Positions 4,725 to 13,819 of a stretch of 21,910 nt of DNA are shown here, one piece after another. The stretch spans positions 1-21,910 of the forward strand of contig CAAFEY010000164.1 in assembly GCA_900761995.1 (NCBI GenBank). The letters are read 5' to 3'. Under the pieces are notes generated by a model. That model had not been told where the DNA came from. It worked only from the letters and a program-made list of their open reading frames with translations, and did no database searches. The DNA comes from an uncultured Collinsella sp. Lineage in GTDB: Bacteria > Actinomycetota > Coriobacteriia > Coriobacteriales > Coriobacteriaceae. The translations under genes were made by a program, and so were the position numbers. The number at the start of each line of letters is the position of its first letter. Positions within the stretch are counted from its first letter, which is position 1.

Positions 4725-5936
4725 TTAAGATTTTTGAAGCAAGTCCAAAATTGTATCTGCGAGCTGGGGTTTTGTGAGTACGGGAAGTTCCTGCACGCCC
4801 GTTGTGCTCACAATCCACGCCTTGTTGGTATCGGTTCCAAAACCCGAATCGGCGCGCGAGACGTCGTTGGCGATAATGGCATCGCAACCCTTGCGGGCCA
4901 ATTTGCGCTCGGCGTACTCGACAACGTTATCGGTCTCGGCCGCAAATCCGATCACGCATCGCTCGCCCTTCTGGCGCGAGAGCTCGGCCAAAATATCGAC
5001 CGTTTCGACAAGCTCGATGCGATCCAAGCGCTCGTTGGACTTCTTGAGTTTATGGTCGGCAGGAGCAGCGGGTGTGTAGTCGGCGACGGCAGCCGCGCAA
5101 ATGGCCGCATCGGCCGTCTGGAAGGCACTCAGTGCGGCCTGAAGCATCTCTGCGGCGGTCTGCACGCGTATGCACTCAACGCCGCGGGGAACGTCGAGCG
5201 ACGTCGGTCCCAGCACAAGCGTGACGGCAGCGCCTCGGCGTGCGGCCTCCCCTGCCAAGGCGATGCCCATCTTGCCCGACGAGCGGTTGCCGATAAAGCG
5301 CACCGGATCGATCGGCTCGTGCGTGGGGCCGGCGGTAATCACGATGCGCTTGCCTGCCAGGTCCTGAGGCGCTGGGTTGAGCACCTCACAGACAGCCTCG
5401 ACTATGTCCTGGGGCTCGCTCATACGCCCCGTGTCCACGTCGCCGCAGGCAAGGTAGCCGCTACCCGGGCCCACTACATGGACGCCGCGGTCGCGCAGCG
5501 TGGCCATATTGGCCTGGGTGGCCGGCGCCTTCCACATACCGTTGTTCATTGCCGGCGCAATCACGACGGGTCGCGGCGTTGCCAGCAGCGTGGTGGAGAT
5601 GAGGTCGTCGGCGATGCCGTTGGCCATCTTGGCGATGATATTGGCCGTCGCGGGCGCCACGACCACCAGGTCGGGCTCCTGCGCGAGCGAAATATGGTGG
5701 ATGGGGTCGGACGGGTCGTCGAACAGACCGATTGCGACGGGCTCGTTAGTGAGCGCGCGGAAGGTGAGCGGCCCCACGAACTCCGTGGCATGCTCGCTCA
5801 TGACGACCTTTACGCGTGCGCCGCGCTTTTGCAGTAGGCGCACGATATTGCACGACTTATAGGCGGCGATCCCGCCGGTAATACCCAGCAGGATCGTTTT
5901 TCCCTCAAGTTGCATTGAATTGTCGGGTGCCGCCAT
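4725..5936 (-). CDS. coaBC: Bifunctional phosphopantothenoylcysteine decarboxylase / phosphopantothenate-cysteine ligase
   Basis: CoaBC makes 4'-phosphopantetheine in coenzyme A synthesis: CoaB joins cysteine to 4'-phosphopantothenate and CoaC decarboxylates the product with FMN. The 403-aa length is normal. The N-terminal flavoprotein half shows GITGGIAAYK (18-27), the catalytic His pair region IHHIS (79-83), PAMNNGMW (128-135) and the substrate loop LACGDVDTGRM (162-172) with its essential Cys. The CoaB half starts near 194 with ITAGPTHEPID and FIGNRSSGKMG, and has the AAVADY (282-287) and KLKKS (296-300) signatures. ATG 5936 lies 3 nt after the stop of the COG1579 gene, with AAGGAAG inside that gene; M8 is a less likely start. 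It is the last protein gene of the long operon. Confidence 0.97.
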   Translation of the reverse strand: MAAPDNSMQLEGKTILLGITGGIAAYKSCNIVRLLQKRGARVKVVMSEHATEFVGPLTFRALTNEPVAIGLFDDPSDPIHHISLAQEPDLVVVAPATANIIAKMANGIADDLISTTLLATPRPVVIAPAMNNGMWKAPATQANMATLRDRGVHVVGPGSGYLACGDVDTGRMSEPQDIVEAVCEVLNPAPQDLAGKRIVITAGPTHEPIDPVRFIGNRSSGKMGIALAGEAARRGAAVTLVLGPTSLDVPRGVECIRVQTAAEMLQAALSAFQTADAAICAAAVADYTPAAPADHKLKKSNERLDRIELVETVDILAELSRQKGERCVIGFAAETDNVVEYAERKLARKGCDAIIANDVSRADSGFGTDTNKAWIVSTTGVQELPVLTKPQLADTILDLLQKS

Positions 5937-5939
5937 CGT

Positions 5940-6659
5940 TTACGCTTCCTTGCTCGGGAGCACCAGCAGGCGGTGGCAATACGGGCAGTGCGTAATTTCG
6001 CTTCCGTCGTGGTTGAGGTCGCTCATGGACGATGCCTGCAGCGCGGTGTGGCAAACCGTGGGGATGTTGCCCTGGATGGTCTCGACGGCCAGGCCGCGGA
6101 ACTGCTTGAGCAGTCGCTCGTAGTCGGTGAGCACGTCAGTCGGCAGCGTGGCGGCAAGCGCAGTGCGCTCCTTGGTGGCGGCGTCGATCTGAGCCTGCAG
6201 GTCGGCAGCCTTGGCGCGGGCAGCCTTGGTATCGGCCTTCACGCCCTCCTCGAACTTGGCGATGATGGCCTGCGCGCGAGCCTCGCGGTCGAGCGCCTCC
6301 TTATGGGCGACAACGACGTCCTTGCGGGTGTGCTCAATCTTGTCCAGACGCTTGGCCAAGGTGGCGAGCTCGTTCTCCAGATCCTGAACCTCGCGGTAGT
6401 CGGAACCGTCGACGTGGCGCTTCTTGGCGGCCTCGATGGCGTTGTTGGTCTGGATCTCGGTGGTGTTGAGATCGTCGAGCTCAATGTCCAGGTCCTTGCG
6501 CTGGGCGTAGAGCTTGGTCATCTCGGTCTTCAGCTTCACATAGGTCTTACGCTTGGAAGCGAGCTCCTTGAGCTCCGGCATATTGGCAAGTTCGCTCTTG
6601 TTGCGGGCGAGCTCCAAATCGATCTGTTGCAGCTTGAGTAGCGTAGCGCCGGCGCTCAT
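5940..6659 (-). CDS. COG1579 coiled-coil protein with C-terminal zinc ribbon
   Basis: The 239-aa product is mostly a long charged coiled coil (about residues 5-180) followed by a C4-type zinc-ribbon region typical of COG1579 (zf-RING_7 family), whose role is poorly known. The second knuckle is intact (Cys225-PY-Cys228), but the first has only Cys203 in PTVCH; the position of its partner cysteine is a proline. His204 or another residue may complete a site, or metal binding may be lost. ATG 6659 was chosen because it overlaps the stop of the Nif3 gene as ATGA and has AAAAGGAGAG just upstream; a longer version from 6695 lacks such support. Genomic pairing of COG1579 with Nif3-family genes is common. 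Confidence 0.88.
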   Translation of the reverse strand: MSAGATLLKLQQIDLELARNKSELANMPELKELASKRKTYVKLKTEMTKLYAQRKDLDIELDDLNTTEIQTNNAIEAAKKRHVDGSDYREVQDLENELATLAKRLDKIEHTRKDVVVAHKEALDREARAQAIIAKFEEGVKADTKAARAKAADLQAQIDAATKERTALAATLPTDVLTDYERLLKQFRGLAVETIQGNIPTVCHTALQASSMSDLNHDGSEITHCPYCHRLLVLPSKEA

Positions 6660-7465
6660 AAGTTCTCTCCTTTTGTCACAGTCCACCATTGGCAAGGGTT
6701 CAGTATTTTAATCGCATGACGGGGGTCGACCCCGGCGTCAACTGCAGAGTTCATCAATATATCAACGAACGGTTCTTCGGAGCGGTCGTGGCCGAGTAAG
6801 ATCACCGGCAGCCCGCGCAAGGCAAGGTCTTGCGCCACATGGTAGCCCGCCTCGCCCGTCACGATAACATCCGCATTCGCGGCGATGGCAAGCTCGCCAA
6901 AGTCGCCCAGGGAGCCGCCCAAAATGGCGACGGTTCGGCACGGGCGATCGGCTTCGCCCCATACGCGCGGGTCACAGCCAAAGGTCGCGGCGGCACGGGC
7001 GGCGAGATCGCGCAAACTGCAGGGGTCGTGGAGGGTTGCGATTGCGCCCAGGCCGCAGGCCTCGGGGTCGTCCACATGCTCGAGCGAGCTCACGGGCACA
7101 GCACCCAGTAACTCGCTCAGGCAGATGCGTGCCTCGTGCGAGCGGTCCAGGTTGGTGTGGAGCGAGATGATGCTCACGCCGCAGCGGGCTGCCTCGTAGA
7201 GTGCCGCGCTGCACTGGGGACGCGCGGAATCGGCCGGGCAAAAGGCCTCGGGAGCCTTGATATAGATGGGATGATGCGTCAGCAGCACGTTAGCCTCGGC
7301 CTCAACAGCGCGTTGCACGTTGGCTTCGGTCGCATCGAGTGCGCAGACAACGCCGGTGATCTCGGCAGCGGGATCTCCGACGGATAACCCCACATGATCC
7401 CAGCCCTCGGCATCCGCCTTGGGATAGCGTTCTAACAGTGCGTGTTCAAGCTCGGCGACGATCAT
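6656..7465 (-). CDS. Nif3-family (GTP cyclohydrolase 1 type 2-like) dinuclear metal protein
   Basis: The 269-aa protein has the Nif3/YqfO signature: GWDHVGL (21-27), THHPI (63-67) with the His pair, LHTNLD (102-107), and the C-terminal GHDRSEEP (225-232) supplying His226 and Glu230. These residues bind two metal ions in known structures. The family is widespread but its biochemical role is uncertain despite the cyclohydrolase name. The protein is the short form without the inserted domain seen in Bacillus YqfO. Its ATG overlaps the stop of the cysteine desulfurase gene (ATGA), and its own stop overlaps the next start, so the three genes are tightly coupled. Confidence 0.9.
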   Translation of the reverse strand: MIVAELEHALLERYPKADAEGWDHVGLSVGDPAAEITGVVCALDATEANVQRAVEAEANVLLTHHPIYIKAPEAFCPADSARPQCSAALYEAARCGVSIISLHTNLDRSHEARICLSELLGAVPVSSLEHVDDPEACGLGAIATLHDPCSLRDLAARAAATFGCDPRVWGEADRPCRTVAILGGSLGDFGELAIAANADVIVTGEAGYHVAQDLALRGLPVILLGHDRSEEPFVDILMNSAVDAGVDPRHAIKILNPCQWWTVTKGENL

Positions 7466-8640
7466 GCGGCACTCACGATCGAGAGCAAAGTCTGGGCAAA
7501 CTCATCCAGGTCGGCAGGGTTCACGCGATCGTCAAACGAAATACGCAGCGCACCCAGCGCCTGCTCGCGGCCGATGCCCATGGCGCTGAGCACGTGGCTC
7601 GGGTCCATGCTGCCGCTCGAGCAAGCGGAGCCGGCGGAAACCTCAAAGCCGGCAGCGTCGAGCTTGATGATGAGCTCCTCGGAGTCCATGCCGTCGACGT
7701 AGATCGACACCATGCCGGGCAGACGGTCGGCCTGCGCGTAGTCGCCCATCGTGGCGTGAATGCGAGGATAGGCCGTAAGCGTGGCGTAGAGCTTATCGGA
7801 TAAGGCCTGCAGCGTTGTGCGCTCCTGGGCCACATGGGGCGCCAGCGTGCGGGCGGCAGCGGCAAAAGCAAGCTGTGTACGCAGGTCCTGCGTGCCGGCA
7901 CGTCGTCCGGCTTCCTGTCCACCGCCAAAGATTCGGGGGCGCAGCGGCGTGCGGTTCTTAAGGTAGAGCGCGCCGGATGCCACAGGGCCGCCGATCTTAT
8001 GCGCGGCAACGGACATGGCATCGACGCCCAGCTCGGTGACATCGAGCGGAATATGCAAATAGCCCTGGATGGCATCGGTGTGGAACAGGGCGCCCACGTT
8101 ATGCGCGGCGGCGGCCAGCTCGCGGATGGGCTGCACCACGCCGGTCTCGTTGTTGGCTGCCATGATGCTCACGAGTGCGACGTCGTCGCCGAGCAAGTCG
8201 TTCAGCGCGGCGGTCTCGATGTAGCCCGCACGGCAGGGCTGCACCAGGTCGACGGTAAAGCCGGCGGCGCGCAGCAGCGGCAGGTTATCCAGGATCGAAT
8301 CGTGCTCGATGGCCGAGACGATTACGCGATCGCGCTTACGATCACGCTGGCGTGCGCCCTCGGCAAGACCGAGCAGGGCCAACTGGTTGGCCTCGGTACC
8401 GCCGTTGGTCAGGACAATCTCGGACGGGCGGACGCGCGCGCCAAAGCTGCGGGCGATCTCGCGGCGGGCGACTTCCAAGCGCGCGGCGGCCTTGCGGCCG
8501 AGCGAGTGCAGCGAGTTAGGGTTGACGCCGGCAAGCTCGCTGTCGTCGTACTCGCGCTGCGCAAGGAGCGCCTCGGCGCGCATGGGCGTCGAGGCGGCAT
8601 AGTCAAGATTAACGGGTATGCGGTTTTGACCTGCGGTCAT
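7462..8640 (-). CDS. nifS: Cysteine desulfurase (NifS/IscS-like, PLP-dependent)
   Basis: This enzyme takes sulfur from cysteine as a persulfide for Fe-S clusters or tRNA thiolation. The 392-aa protein shows the N-terminal NLDYAASTP (11-19), TNGGTEANQ (78-86), His113 that stacks on the cofactor, HTDAIQ (187-192), the PLP-binding Lys215 in AAHKIGGP, and the active-site Cys340 in SAGSACSSGS. No IscU/SufU scaffold or tRNA thiolase is next to it, so the sulfur acceptor is unknown. In this operon the likely clients are the Fe-S enzymes IspH and the DUF512 radical-SAM protein, which is inference. The gene starts 6 nt after the rpe stop. Exact subfamily (NifS versus IscS) cannot be settled by eye. 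Confidence 0.93.
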   Translation of the reverse strand: MTAGQNRIPVNLDYAASTPMRAEALLAQREYDDSELAGVNPNSLHSLGRKAAARLEVARREIARSFGARVRPSEIVLTNGGTEANQLALLGLAEGARQRDRKRDRVIVSAIEHDSILDNLPLLRAAGFTVDLVQPCRAGYIETAALNDLLGDDVALVSIMAANNETGVVQPIRELAAAAHNVGALFHTDAIQGYLHIPLDVTELGVDAMSVAAHKIGGPVASGALYLKNRTPLRPRIFGGGQEAGRRAGTQDLRTQLAFAAAARTLAPHVAQERTTLQALSDKLYATLTAYPRIHATMGDYAQADRLPGMVSIYVDGMDSEELIIKLDAAGFEVSAGSACSSGSMDPSHVLSAMGIGREQALGALRISFDDRVNPADLDEFAQTLLSIVSAA

Positions 8641-8646
8641 AAGGGT

Positions 8647-9318
8647 TTATGCCTCCTGTGCGGCCTCGTTGCCCAGCTTCTGCAGCAGCGCAACCTCGGC
8701 AGCGGGATCTTCGGACTTAAATACGGCGGAGCCGGCCACGAGCACGTTGGCGCCTGCCTTGACGACCTCGGCAATGTTCTTGGAAGAAATACCGCCGTCG
8801 ACCTCGATGAGGGGCGACACACCGTGGCGCTCGCACATGGCTTTGAGCTCGTGGAGCTTATGCAGAGTGCCCGGGATAAAGCTCTGGCCGCCAAAGCCGG
8901 GGTTCACGCTCATGAGCAGCACCATGTCAACAATGTCGATGATGCTATCGAGCACGCAGACGGGCGTGGCGGGGTTGAGCACCACACCGGCCTTGACGCC
9001 GCGCTGCTGCAGATGCGTGAGCGTGCGGTGCAGGTGCGTGGAGGCCTCGTAGTGCACGGTGATCATATCGGCACCGGCATCGGCATACCAATCGACCGTC
9101 TCGTCGGGATTCGACACCATCAGGTGCGCGTCGACCGGCACGTCGGTGGAGCGCTTGACGGCCTTGAGGATGTCAACGCCAAAGGTGAGGTTGCCAGTAA
9201 AGTGACCGTCCATAACGTCGAAGTGCACGTAGTCGGCGCAGGCGATTTTGTCGAGCTCGCCCTTGAGGTTGGCCATGTCGGCCGAAAGGACGGACGGAGC
9301 GATTTTGATGGAACCCAT
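8647..9318 (-). CDS. rpe: Ribulose-phosphate 3-epimerase
   Basis: Rpe interconverts ribulose-5-phosphate and xylulose-5-phosphate in the pentose phosphate pathway. The 223-aa TIM barrel has IAPSVLSAD (6-14), His32 and Asp34 in VHFDVMDGHF, His65 in DAHLMV, MSVNPGFGGQSF (136-147) and Asp174 in IEVDGGI, which together supply the metal site and the two acid/base aspartates. Residues 41-47 read TGNLTFG where many homologues have VPNxTxG, a minor variation. AGAAAGG lies about 8 nt before ATG 9318. It follows gpsA by 18 nt. Confidence 0.95.
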   Translation of the reverse strand: MGSIKIAPSVLSADMANLKGELDKIACADYVHFDVMDGHFTGNLTFGVDILKAVKRSTDVPVDAHLMVSNPDETVDWYADAGADMITVHYEASTHLHRTLTHLQQRGVKAGVVLNPATPVCVLDSIIDIVDMVLLMSVNPGFGGQSFIPGTLHKLHELKAMCERHGVSPLIEVDGGISSKNIAEVVKAGANVLVAGSAVFKSEDPAAEVALLQKLGNEAAQEA

Positions 9319-9336
9319 GGTAGAAGCCTTTCTGCG

Positions 9337-10344
9337 TTAGTCGGTGAGTCCGTAGAACTCTTGGGAGGGTACGCGGTCGGTAAGAATCTCGAGCGCCCTA
9401 TCCAAAGTAACACCGTTGTAGAGCGTTTGCTCCACGGCAAAGGTGAGCGGAATGTCTACGCCCAGTGAACGGGCGAGTTCGCTGACGCTGCGGGCCGCGA
9501 CGGCGCCTTCGACCACCATATGCGTGCGCGTCTGATACTCGTTGAGTGACACGCCGTGGGCAAACTCGTAGCCAAAGGTGCGGTTGCGCGAATGCTCCGA
9601 GGTGCAGGTGGCAATGAGGTCGCCCATGCCGGCGAGTCCCATGCAGGTCATAGCTTGACCGCCGCGGGCGTGCACCAGACGGCTGATCTCTGCCAGTCCG
9701 CGCGTCATGATAAGGGCAAGCGTGTTGTCGCCCGCACCGGTGCCGGCGGAGATGCCGCATACGATCGCGATGACATTTTTCATGGCGCCGCATACCTCGA
9801 CGCCGGTCATGTCCTGCGACAGGTAGATGCGGAAGGCCGTGGATAGGAGCAGGTCCTTAAAGGTCTCCCCTATCTGCGGATCTTTGCTTGCGATGACGGC
9901 GGCAGAAAGTCCGCCGCGGCAGATTTCCTCAGCATGGTTGGGGCCCGAGAGCGCCGCCACGCGCGACTCGTTGCCGATCTCGCTGGCGATGACCTCGCTC
10001 ATGAGCAGGCCGGACTCGGGCTCAATGCCCTTGGTAAGGCAGAGCACCGGGATATCGGTGGCGATACAAGGTGCCGCCCGATGGCATACGCTGCGCAGGT
10101 GCGTGGAGGGCACGGCAAAGATGATGGCATCGGCGCCCTCGAGTGCCTGTGCCAGGTCCGTGGTGGCGACGACGTTGCCGGGCAGCTCGTAGCCCACCAG
10201 ATACCGGGGGTTACGGTGCTCGCCGTTGATGCCGGCGGCCGTCTGCTCGCTGTGGGCCCACATGGTCACGCGCTCGGCACGCGCGGCAGCAAGGCCGGCG
10301 ACGGCGGTTCCCCAGGAGCCAGAGCCAATCAGCGCAACATTCAT
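9337..10344 (-). CDS. gpsA: NAD(P)-dependent glycerol-3-phosphate dehydrogenase
   Basis: GpsA reduces dihydroxyacetone phosphate to sn-glycerol-3-phosphate, the backbone for phospholipids. The 335-aa protein opens with the Rossmann motif GSGSWGTA (7-14), has CLTKGIE (102-108), SGPNHAEE (133-140) and GAMKNVIAI (187-195) with the catalytic Lys189, then MGLAGMGDLIATCTS. The length is normal. ATG 10344 follows GGAGAGAG. The next gene upstream, plsY, uses the product of this enzyme, so the two are adjacent steps in phosphatidic acid synthesis. Confidence 0.97.
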   Translation of the reverse strand: MNVALIGSGSWGTAVAGLAAARAERVTMWAHSEQTAAGINGEHRNPRYLVGYELPGNVVATTDLAQALEGADAIIFAVPSTHLRSVCHRAAPCIATDIPVLCLTKGIEPESGLLMSEVIASEIGNESRVAALSGPNHAEEICRGGLSAAVIASKDPQIGETFKDLLLSTAFRIYLSQDMTGVEVCGAMKNVIAIVCGISAGTGAGDNTLALIMTRGLAEISRLVHARGGQAMTCMGLAGMGDLIATCTSEHSRNRTFGYEFAHGVSLNEYQTRTHMVVEGAVAARSVSELARSLGVDIPLTFAVEQTLYNGVTLDRALEILTDRVPSQEFYGLTD

Positions 10345-10353
10345 GACTCTCTC

Positions 10354-11037
10354 CTACTTATCGTCGGGTTCGGTGACGCGCTTGGTAAACGAGAGCTTGG
10401 ACTCCTTACCGGTCATGAGCTTTTGGACATTCGAGCGATGGGCCCACACCACGGTGATGCCGATCATCGCCATACAGAACTTGAGCCCCAGGCTGCTGTA
10501 CGGAAAGACCGCGCAAGCAGCGATGGGAAGACCGATGGCAGCGGCGAGTGAGCCCACCGACACAAACTTGGTGATGGCGACGGCCACGATAAACATGCCC
10601 AGCAGCGACAGGCCAATAGGCCAGTACCAGGCGAGGATGACACCCAGACCAACGGCGATACCCTTGCCGCCGTGGAAGTTGAGGTAGGGCGAGAAGATGT
10701 GTCCCCACACGGCAGCCAGGCAAATGACGCCGAGCATCCAATCGCCGGCGGCACCCGGAGCCATGATGCTTACAGGGAAGCCATAGCCCACGCTCGCAAT
10801 GAACGGACGCGCGATAAGGACGCAGATGGCGCCCTTAAGGCAGTCGAGCAGCAGGGTGAGCGCGGCCACCTTGGGGCCGGCCACGCGCAGGGCGTTGGTG
10901 GTGCCGATGTTGCCGGAACCCGCCTTGCGAATGTCGGTGTGGTTGAACACGCGGCCCAAGATCAGGCCAAACGGAATCGCCCCGATAAAGAACGAGACCA
11001 CAGCGCAGATGGCGGTCAGCAGAATCGGATTATGCAT
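10354..11037 (-). CDS. plsY: Acyl-phosphate:glycerol-3-phosphate acyltransferase
   Basis: PlsY transfers an acyl group from acyl phosphate to glycerol-3-phosphate at the cytoplasmic membrane. The 227-aa protein has several membrane helices and the three family motifs: GSGNIGTTNA (40-49), HGGKG (122-126) and WAHRSNVQKL (198-207). ATG 11037 was chosen because it overlaps the der stop by 8 nt and is preceded by AAGGAG inside der; a longer reading from 11148 would only add out-of-frame der sequence. A PlsX partner that makes acyl phosphate is needed but is not in the window. The C-terminus is a short charged tail. Confidence 0.95.
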   Translation of the reverse strand: MHNPILLTAICAVVSFFIGAIPFGLILGRVFNHTDIRKAGSGNIGTTNALRVAGPKVAALTLLLDCLKGAICVLIARPFIASVGYGFPVSIMAPGAAGDWMLGVICLAAVWGHIFSPYLNFHGGKGIAVGLGVILAWYWPIGLSLLGMFIVAVAITKFVSVGSLAAAIGLPIAACAVFPYSSLGLKFCMAMIGITVVWAHRSNVQKLMTGKESKLSFTKRVTEPDDK

Positions 11038-12364
11038 CCTTTTGCTCCTTCTTCCTAAAGAAGAGTCGAATGGGCGTGCCGGCAAAGTCGAAGGTCGAGC
11101 GCATGCGGTTCTCCACGTAGCGCTGGTAGGTGTCGTTGACCAGGTCACTGTGGTTGACGAAGAACGTGAACGTCGGCGGGTTGACGCCCGTCTGGGTCAC
11201 GTAGTGCATACGCAGGCGGCGCTTGCCGTCCACCACGGTATGACCGAACTCGCGCAGGTCGGTGAGGAACGTGTTGAGGCGTGAGGTACTGATCTTTTGC
11301 GAGCGCGTCTTTTCGGCCGCGTCGACCATCGACCAGATCTTCTCGACGCTACGGCCGGTCAGGGCTGAGATGCGCAGGTACTGGGCCCAGGGAGCCATGA
11401 CGCCCAGACGGCGGTCGACGGTCTCCATGCAGGCCTCGCGCTTACGGTCGTCGTCGAGCAGGTCCCACTTGTTGAGCAACACCACGATGGCGCAGCCGCG
11501 CTCGATGGCAAGACCCATGACCTTCTGGTCCTGCTCGGTAACGCCCACGGAGGCGTCGACGACGAGCAGCGCCACGTCGGCGCGGTCTATGGCGCGCAGG
11601 CCGCGGACCATGGAGTAGTACTCGATGTTTTCGTACACGGTACTCTTCTTGCGAATGCCCGCGGTGTCGACCATGCGGTAGTGCTTGCCGTTGCGCTCCA
11701 CGACGGTGTCGATGGCGTCGCGCGTCGTGCCGGCAATGTTGGACACGATAGAGCGGTCGGCGCCCAGGATGCGGTTGAACAGCGACGACTTACCGGCGTT
11801 GGGACGGCCGATGATGGCGACGTTCAGCGCGTCGGGGAACTCATCGGCGACCTCGTCCTCTTCCTCCGGAAGCAGGGCCACGATGTCATCGAGCAGGTCG
11901 CCCGTGCCGTGGCCATGCAGGGCCGAGAGCGGCGTGGGCTCACCGATGCCGAGCGAATAGAACTCCCAGATGCTGTCGTTCTCGCGATCGGGGTTGTCGA
12001 GCTTGTTCACCAGCAGAAAGACCGGCTTGTCGCAGCGCTTGAGCATGCGAGCGACCGACTCGTCCTCCTCGGTGACGCCGGTGCGGCCATCGACCACAAA
12101 CAGGATGACGGCGGCTTCCTCGGCGGCGGCGAGGGCCTGGTCGCGAATGGACGTGGCAAAGACGTCGTCGCTCTTGAGCGGCTCGATGCCGCCCGTGTCG
12201 ACGATGGTGAACTCACGGCCGTTCCAATCGGCCGTGTGATACGAGCGGTCGCGCGTGACGCCGCGGGACTCGTGGACGATGGCGTCCGAGGTCTGGGCCA
12301 GGCGGTTAACGAGCGTGGACTTGCCCACGTTGGGGCGTCCAACGACGGCGACGATAGGTTTCAT
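11030..12364 (-). CDS. der: Ribosome-assembly GTPase Der (EngA)
   Basis: Der has two tandem GTPase domains and a C-terminal KH-like domain and is needed for 50S ribosomal subunit assembly. In this 444-aa protein the first domain has GRPNVGKS (9-16), DTGGI (56-60) and NKLD (120-123). The second has GRPNAGKS (186-193), DTAGI (233-237) and NKWD (298-301). The KH-like region follows from about 355 and ends in a basic tail. ATG 12364 is preceded by AAAGGAGAG; a longer reading from 12535 has no such signal and would overlap the DUF512 gene. The stop overlaps the plsY start. Confidence 0.97.
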   Translation of the reverse strand: MKPIVAVVGRPNVGKSTLVNRLAQTSDAIVHESRGVTRDRSYHTADWNGREFTIVDTGGIEPLKSDDVFATSIRDQALAAAEEAAVILFVVDGRTGVTEEDESVARMLKRCDKPVFLLVNKLDNPDRENDSIWEFYSLGIGEPTPLSALHGHGTGDLLDDIVALLPEEEDEVADEFPDALNVAIIGRPNAGKSSLFNRILGADRSIVSNIAGTTRDAIDTVVERNGKHYRMVDTAGIRKKSTVYENIEYYSMVRGLRAIDRADVALLVVDASVGVTEQDQKVMGLAIERGCAIVVLLNKWDLLDDDRKREACMETVDRRLGVMAPWAQYLRISALTGRSVEKIWSMVDAAEKTRSQKISTSRLNTFLTDLREFGHTVVDGKRRLRMHYVTQTGVNPPTFTFFVNHSDLVNDTYQRYVENRMRSTFDFAGTPIRLFFRKKEQKDA

Positions 12365-12374
12365 CTGCTCTCCT

Positions 12375-13817
12375 TTAATGGGTAGGGTCAGTGGAATTAG
12401 TAGAGTCGGCAGGCACAATGCCAAGGATGTGCTCCAGGGTATCGAGCAGCTCATGCGGCATGGTCGACACCACATGAACCTCGGCGCCGCGATTGGTAAG
12501 GCTTGCGAGTAAATCGTCACGATGATACTCGTCAAGCGTCATGCCGTCAGCGTTGAACATGAGCTTAGGCACAAAGAGCATAACCCCCGACAGGTCTTGC
12601 GGCAGCTGCTCCAGGATGTCGCTCGCGACGATTAGGCCGGTCACGTCCACGTTGCCGCCAAAGTAGCGGTTCTTGATGGCCGTGACGGTGCCGGAAAGGC
12701 CCTGTGGAGACTCCACGAAGCGGGCGACGGTATCGCGTGCGCTGGCGCCCGAAAGACATACCAGGCGCTGGTCGCGGGCGGTCATAGCCTTGCGAACGCT
12801 GGCAAGGCGCTCGGCGTCGGCGGCAAGGACATCGTCTGTCTCGTCCAGATACGAGCGGATCATGCCGATGCCGTCGTAGTACTGAGGGTAGCCGTCGTAA
12901 AAATCGGCCTCGGGCGGCTCGATACCGGCGTCCAGATAGAACTCGTCGCTCATCTGGAACGTGTGGCGGCCAAAGCGCTCGTACGCGCGATCCTGGAAGG
13001 GTCGGATCATGGCGATGGTCTCGCGCGCCAGCTCAGGCTTGTCGCTGTAGGACCAGCTAAAGCGGTTCTGGTGCTTGGTAAAACCGAGCGGCACGATGCC
13101 CAGGCTCGTGATCTGTTCGTGCTCCTCGCAAAAGCGCAGGGTCTTCAGCAGTTCCTCGCCGTCGTTCATGCCGGGGCACAAAACGATCTGGGCGTGAATC
13201 TCGATGCCGGCGGCCATGATGGCCTCGAGCACGTCCATGCCGCGCTGGGCGTTGCGGCCCATCATGCGGCGGCGGACATCGGGGCTTACGGCATGGACCG
13301 ACACGTTCATGGGGCTCATATTTCGGTCGATGACGTTTTGCACGTCCTCGTCGGAAAGATTCGTGAGCGTGACAAAGTTACCCTGTAAAAAACTCAGGCG
13401 GTAATCGTCGTCGCGGATGTAGAGCGTGGAGCGGCCGCCCTTGGGCAGCATGGTCATAAAGCAGAACACACAGGCGTTAACACAGGTACGCATGCCGTCG
13501 AAGATGGGACCATCGAACTCTAGGCCCCAGTCCTCGCCGGGAAAGCGGTCAAGCTCGACGGGGGTGACGGTGCCGTCGCGCGGGTCGAAAACCTCCAGCT
13601 CGACGGTGTCGTCGTCTGCTTCCCAAAGCCATACGATCATATCGGTCAGCTTCTCGCCATTGACCGTGAGCACGCGCATGCCCGGCTCGATACCCACATC
13701 CCATGCGGGCGACTCGGGACGCACGTTCTTAACGAGCGCGCCCTCACCCGGCTCGGGGTCGCGGCTGCGCCCGTAATCGGCCACCTCGGCGGCGTATGCG
13801 GGTACGGTCTGGTCCAT
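12375..13817 (-). CDS. DUF512 radical-SAM/PDZ protein
   Basis: The 480-aa product begins with a PDZ-like domain (about 25-95: ALVKNVRPESPAWDVGIEPG), then a CxxxCxxC iron-sulfur motif (Cys112, Cys116, Cys119) and the radical-SAM-like barrel with GNFVTLTNL and SVHAVSPDVR. The C-terminal DUF512 region follows. The family is widespread in clostridia, cyanobacteria and actinobacteria, often beside der, but its reaction is unknown. ATG 13817 lies 2 nt after the ispH stop, with AAGGAG inside ispH (a long spacer of about 14 nt); a longer reading from 13922 would only overlap ispH. It probably depends on Fe-S assembly, perhaps through the desulfurase in the same operon. Confidence 0.92.
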   Translation of the reverse strand: MDQTVPAYAAEVADYGRSRDPEPGEGALVKNVRPESPAWDVGIEPGMRVLTVNGEKLTDMIVWLWEADDDTVELEVFDPRDGTVTPVELDRFPGEDWGLEFDGPIFDGMRTCVNACVFCFMTMLPKGGRSTLYIRDDDYRLSFLQGNFVTLTNLSDEDVQNVIDRNMSPMNVSVHAVSPDVRRRMMGRNAQRGMDVLEAIMAAGIEIHAQIVLCPGMNDGEELLKTLRFCEEHEQITSLGIVPLGFTKHQNRFSWSYSDKPELARETIAMIRPFQDRAYERFGRHTFQMSDEFYLDAGIEPPEADFYDGYPQYYDGIGMIRSYLDETDDVLAADAERLASVRKAMTARDQRLVCLSGASARDTVARFVESPQGLSGTVTAIKNRYFGGNVDVTGLIVASDILEQLPQDLSGVMLFVPKLMFNADGMTLDEYHRDDLLASLTNRGAEVHVVSTMPHELLDTLEHILGIVPADSTNSTDPTH

Positions 13818-13819
13818 GA

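Noticed and set aside
7834..9468. Rightward open frame of 544 codons over the desulfurase and rpe genes
   Set aside because: It is antisense to two genes with clear catalytic motifs. Long antisense frames are common in high-GC DNA, and this one has no recognisable motif and no start signal.
11038..11148. Longer start for PlsY
   Set aside because: The extra residues come from reading der out of frame and lack membrane character; ATG 11037 has AAGGAG and gives the usual PlsY N-terminus.
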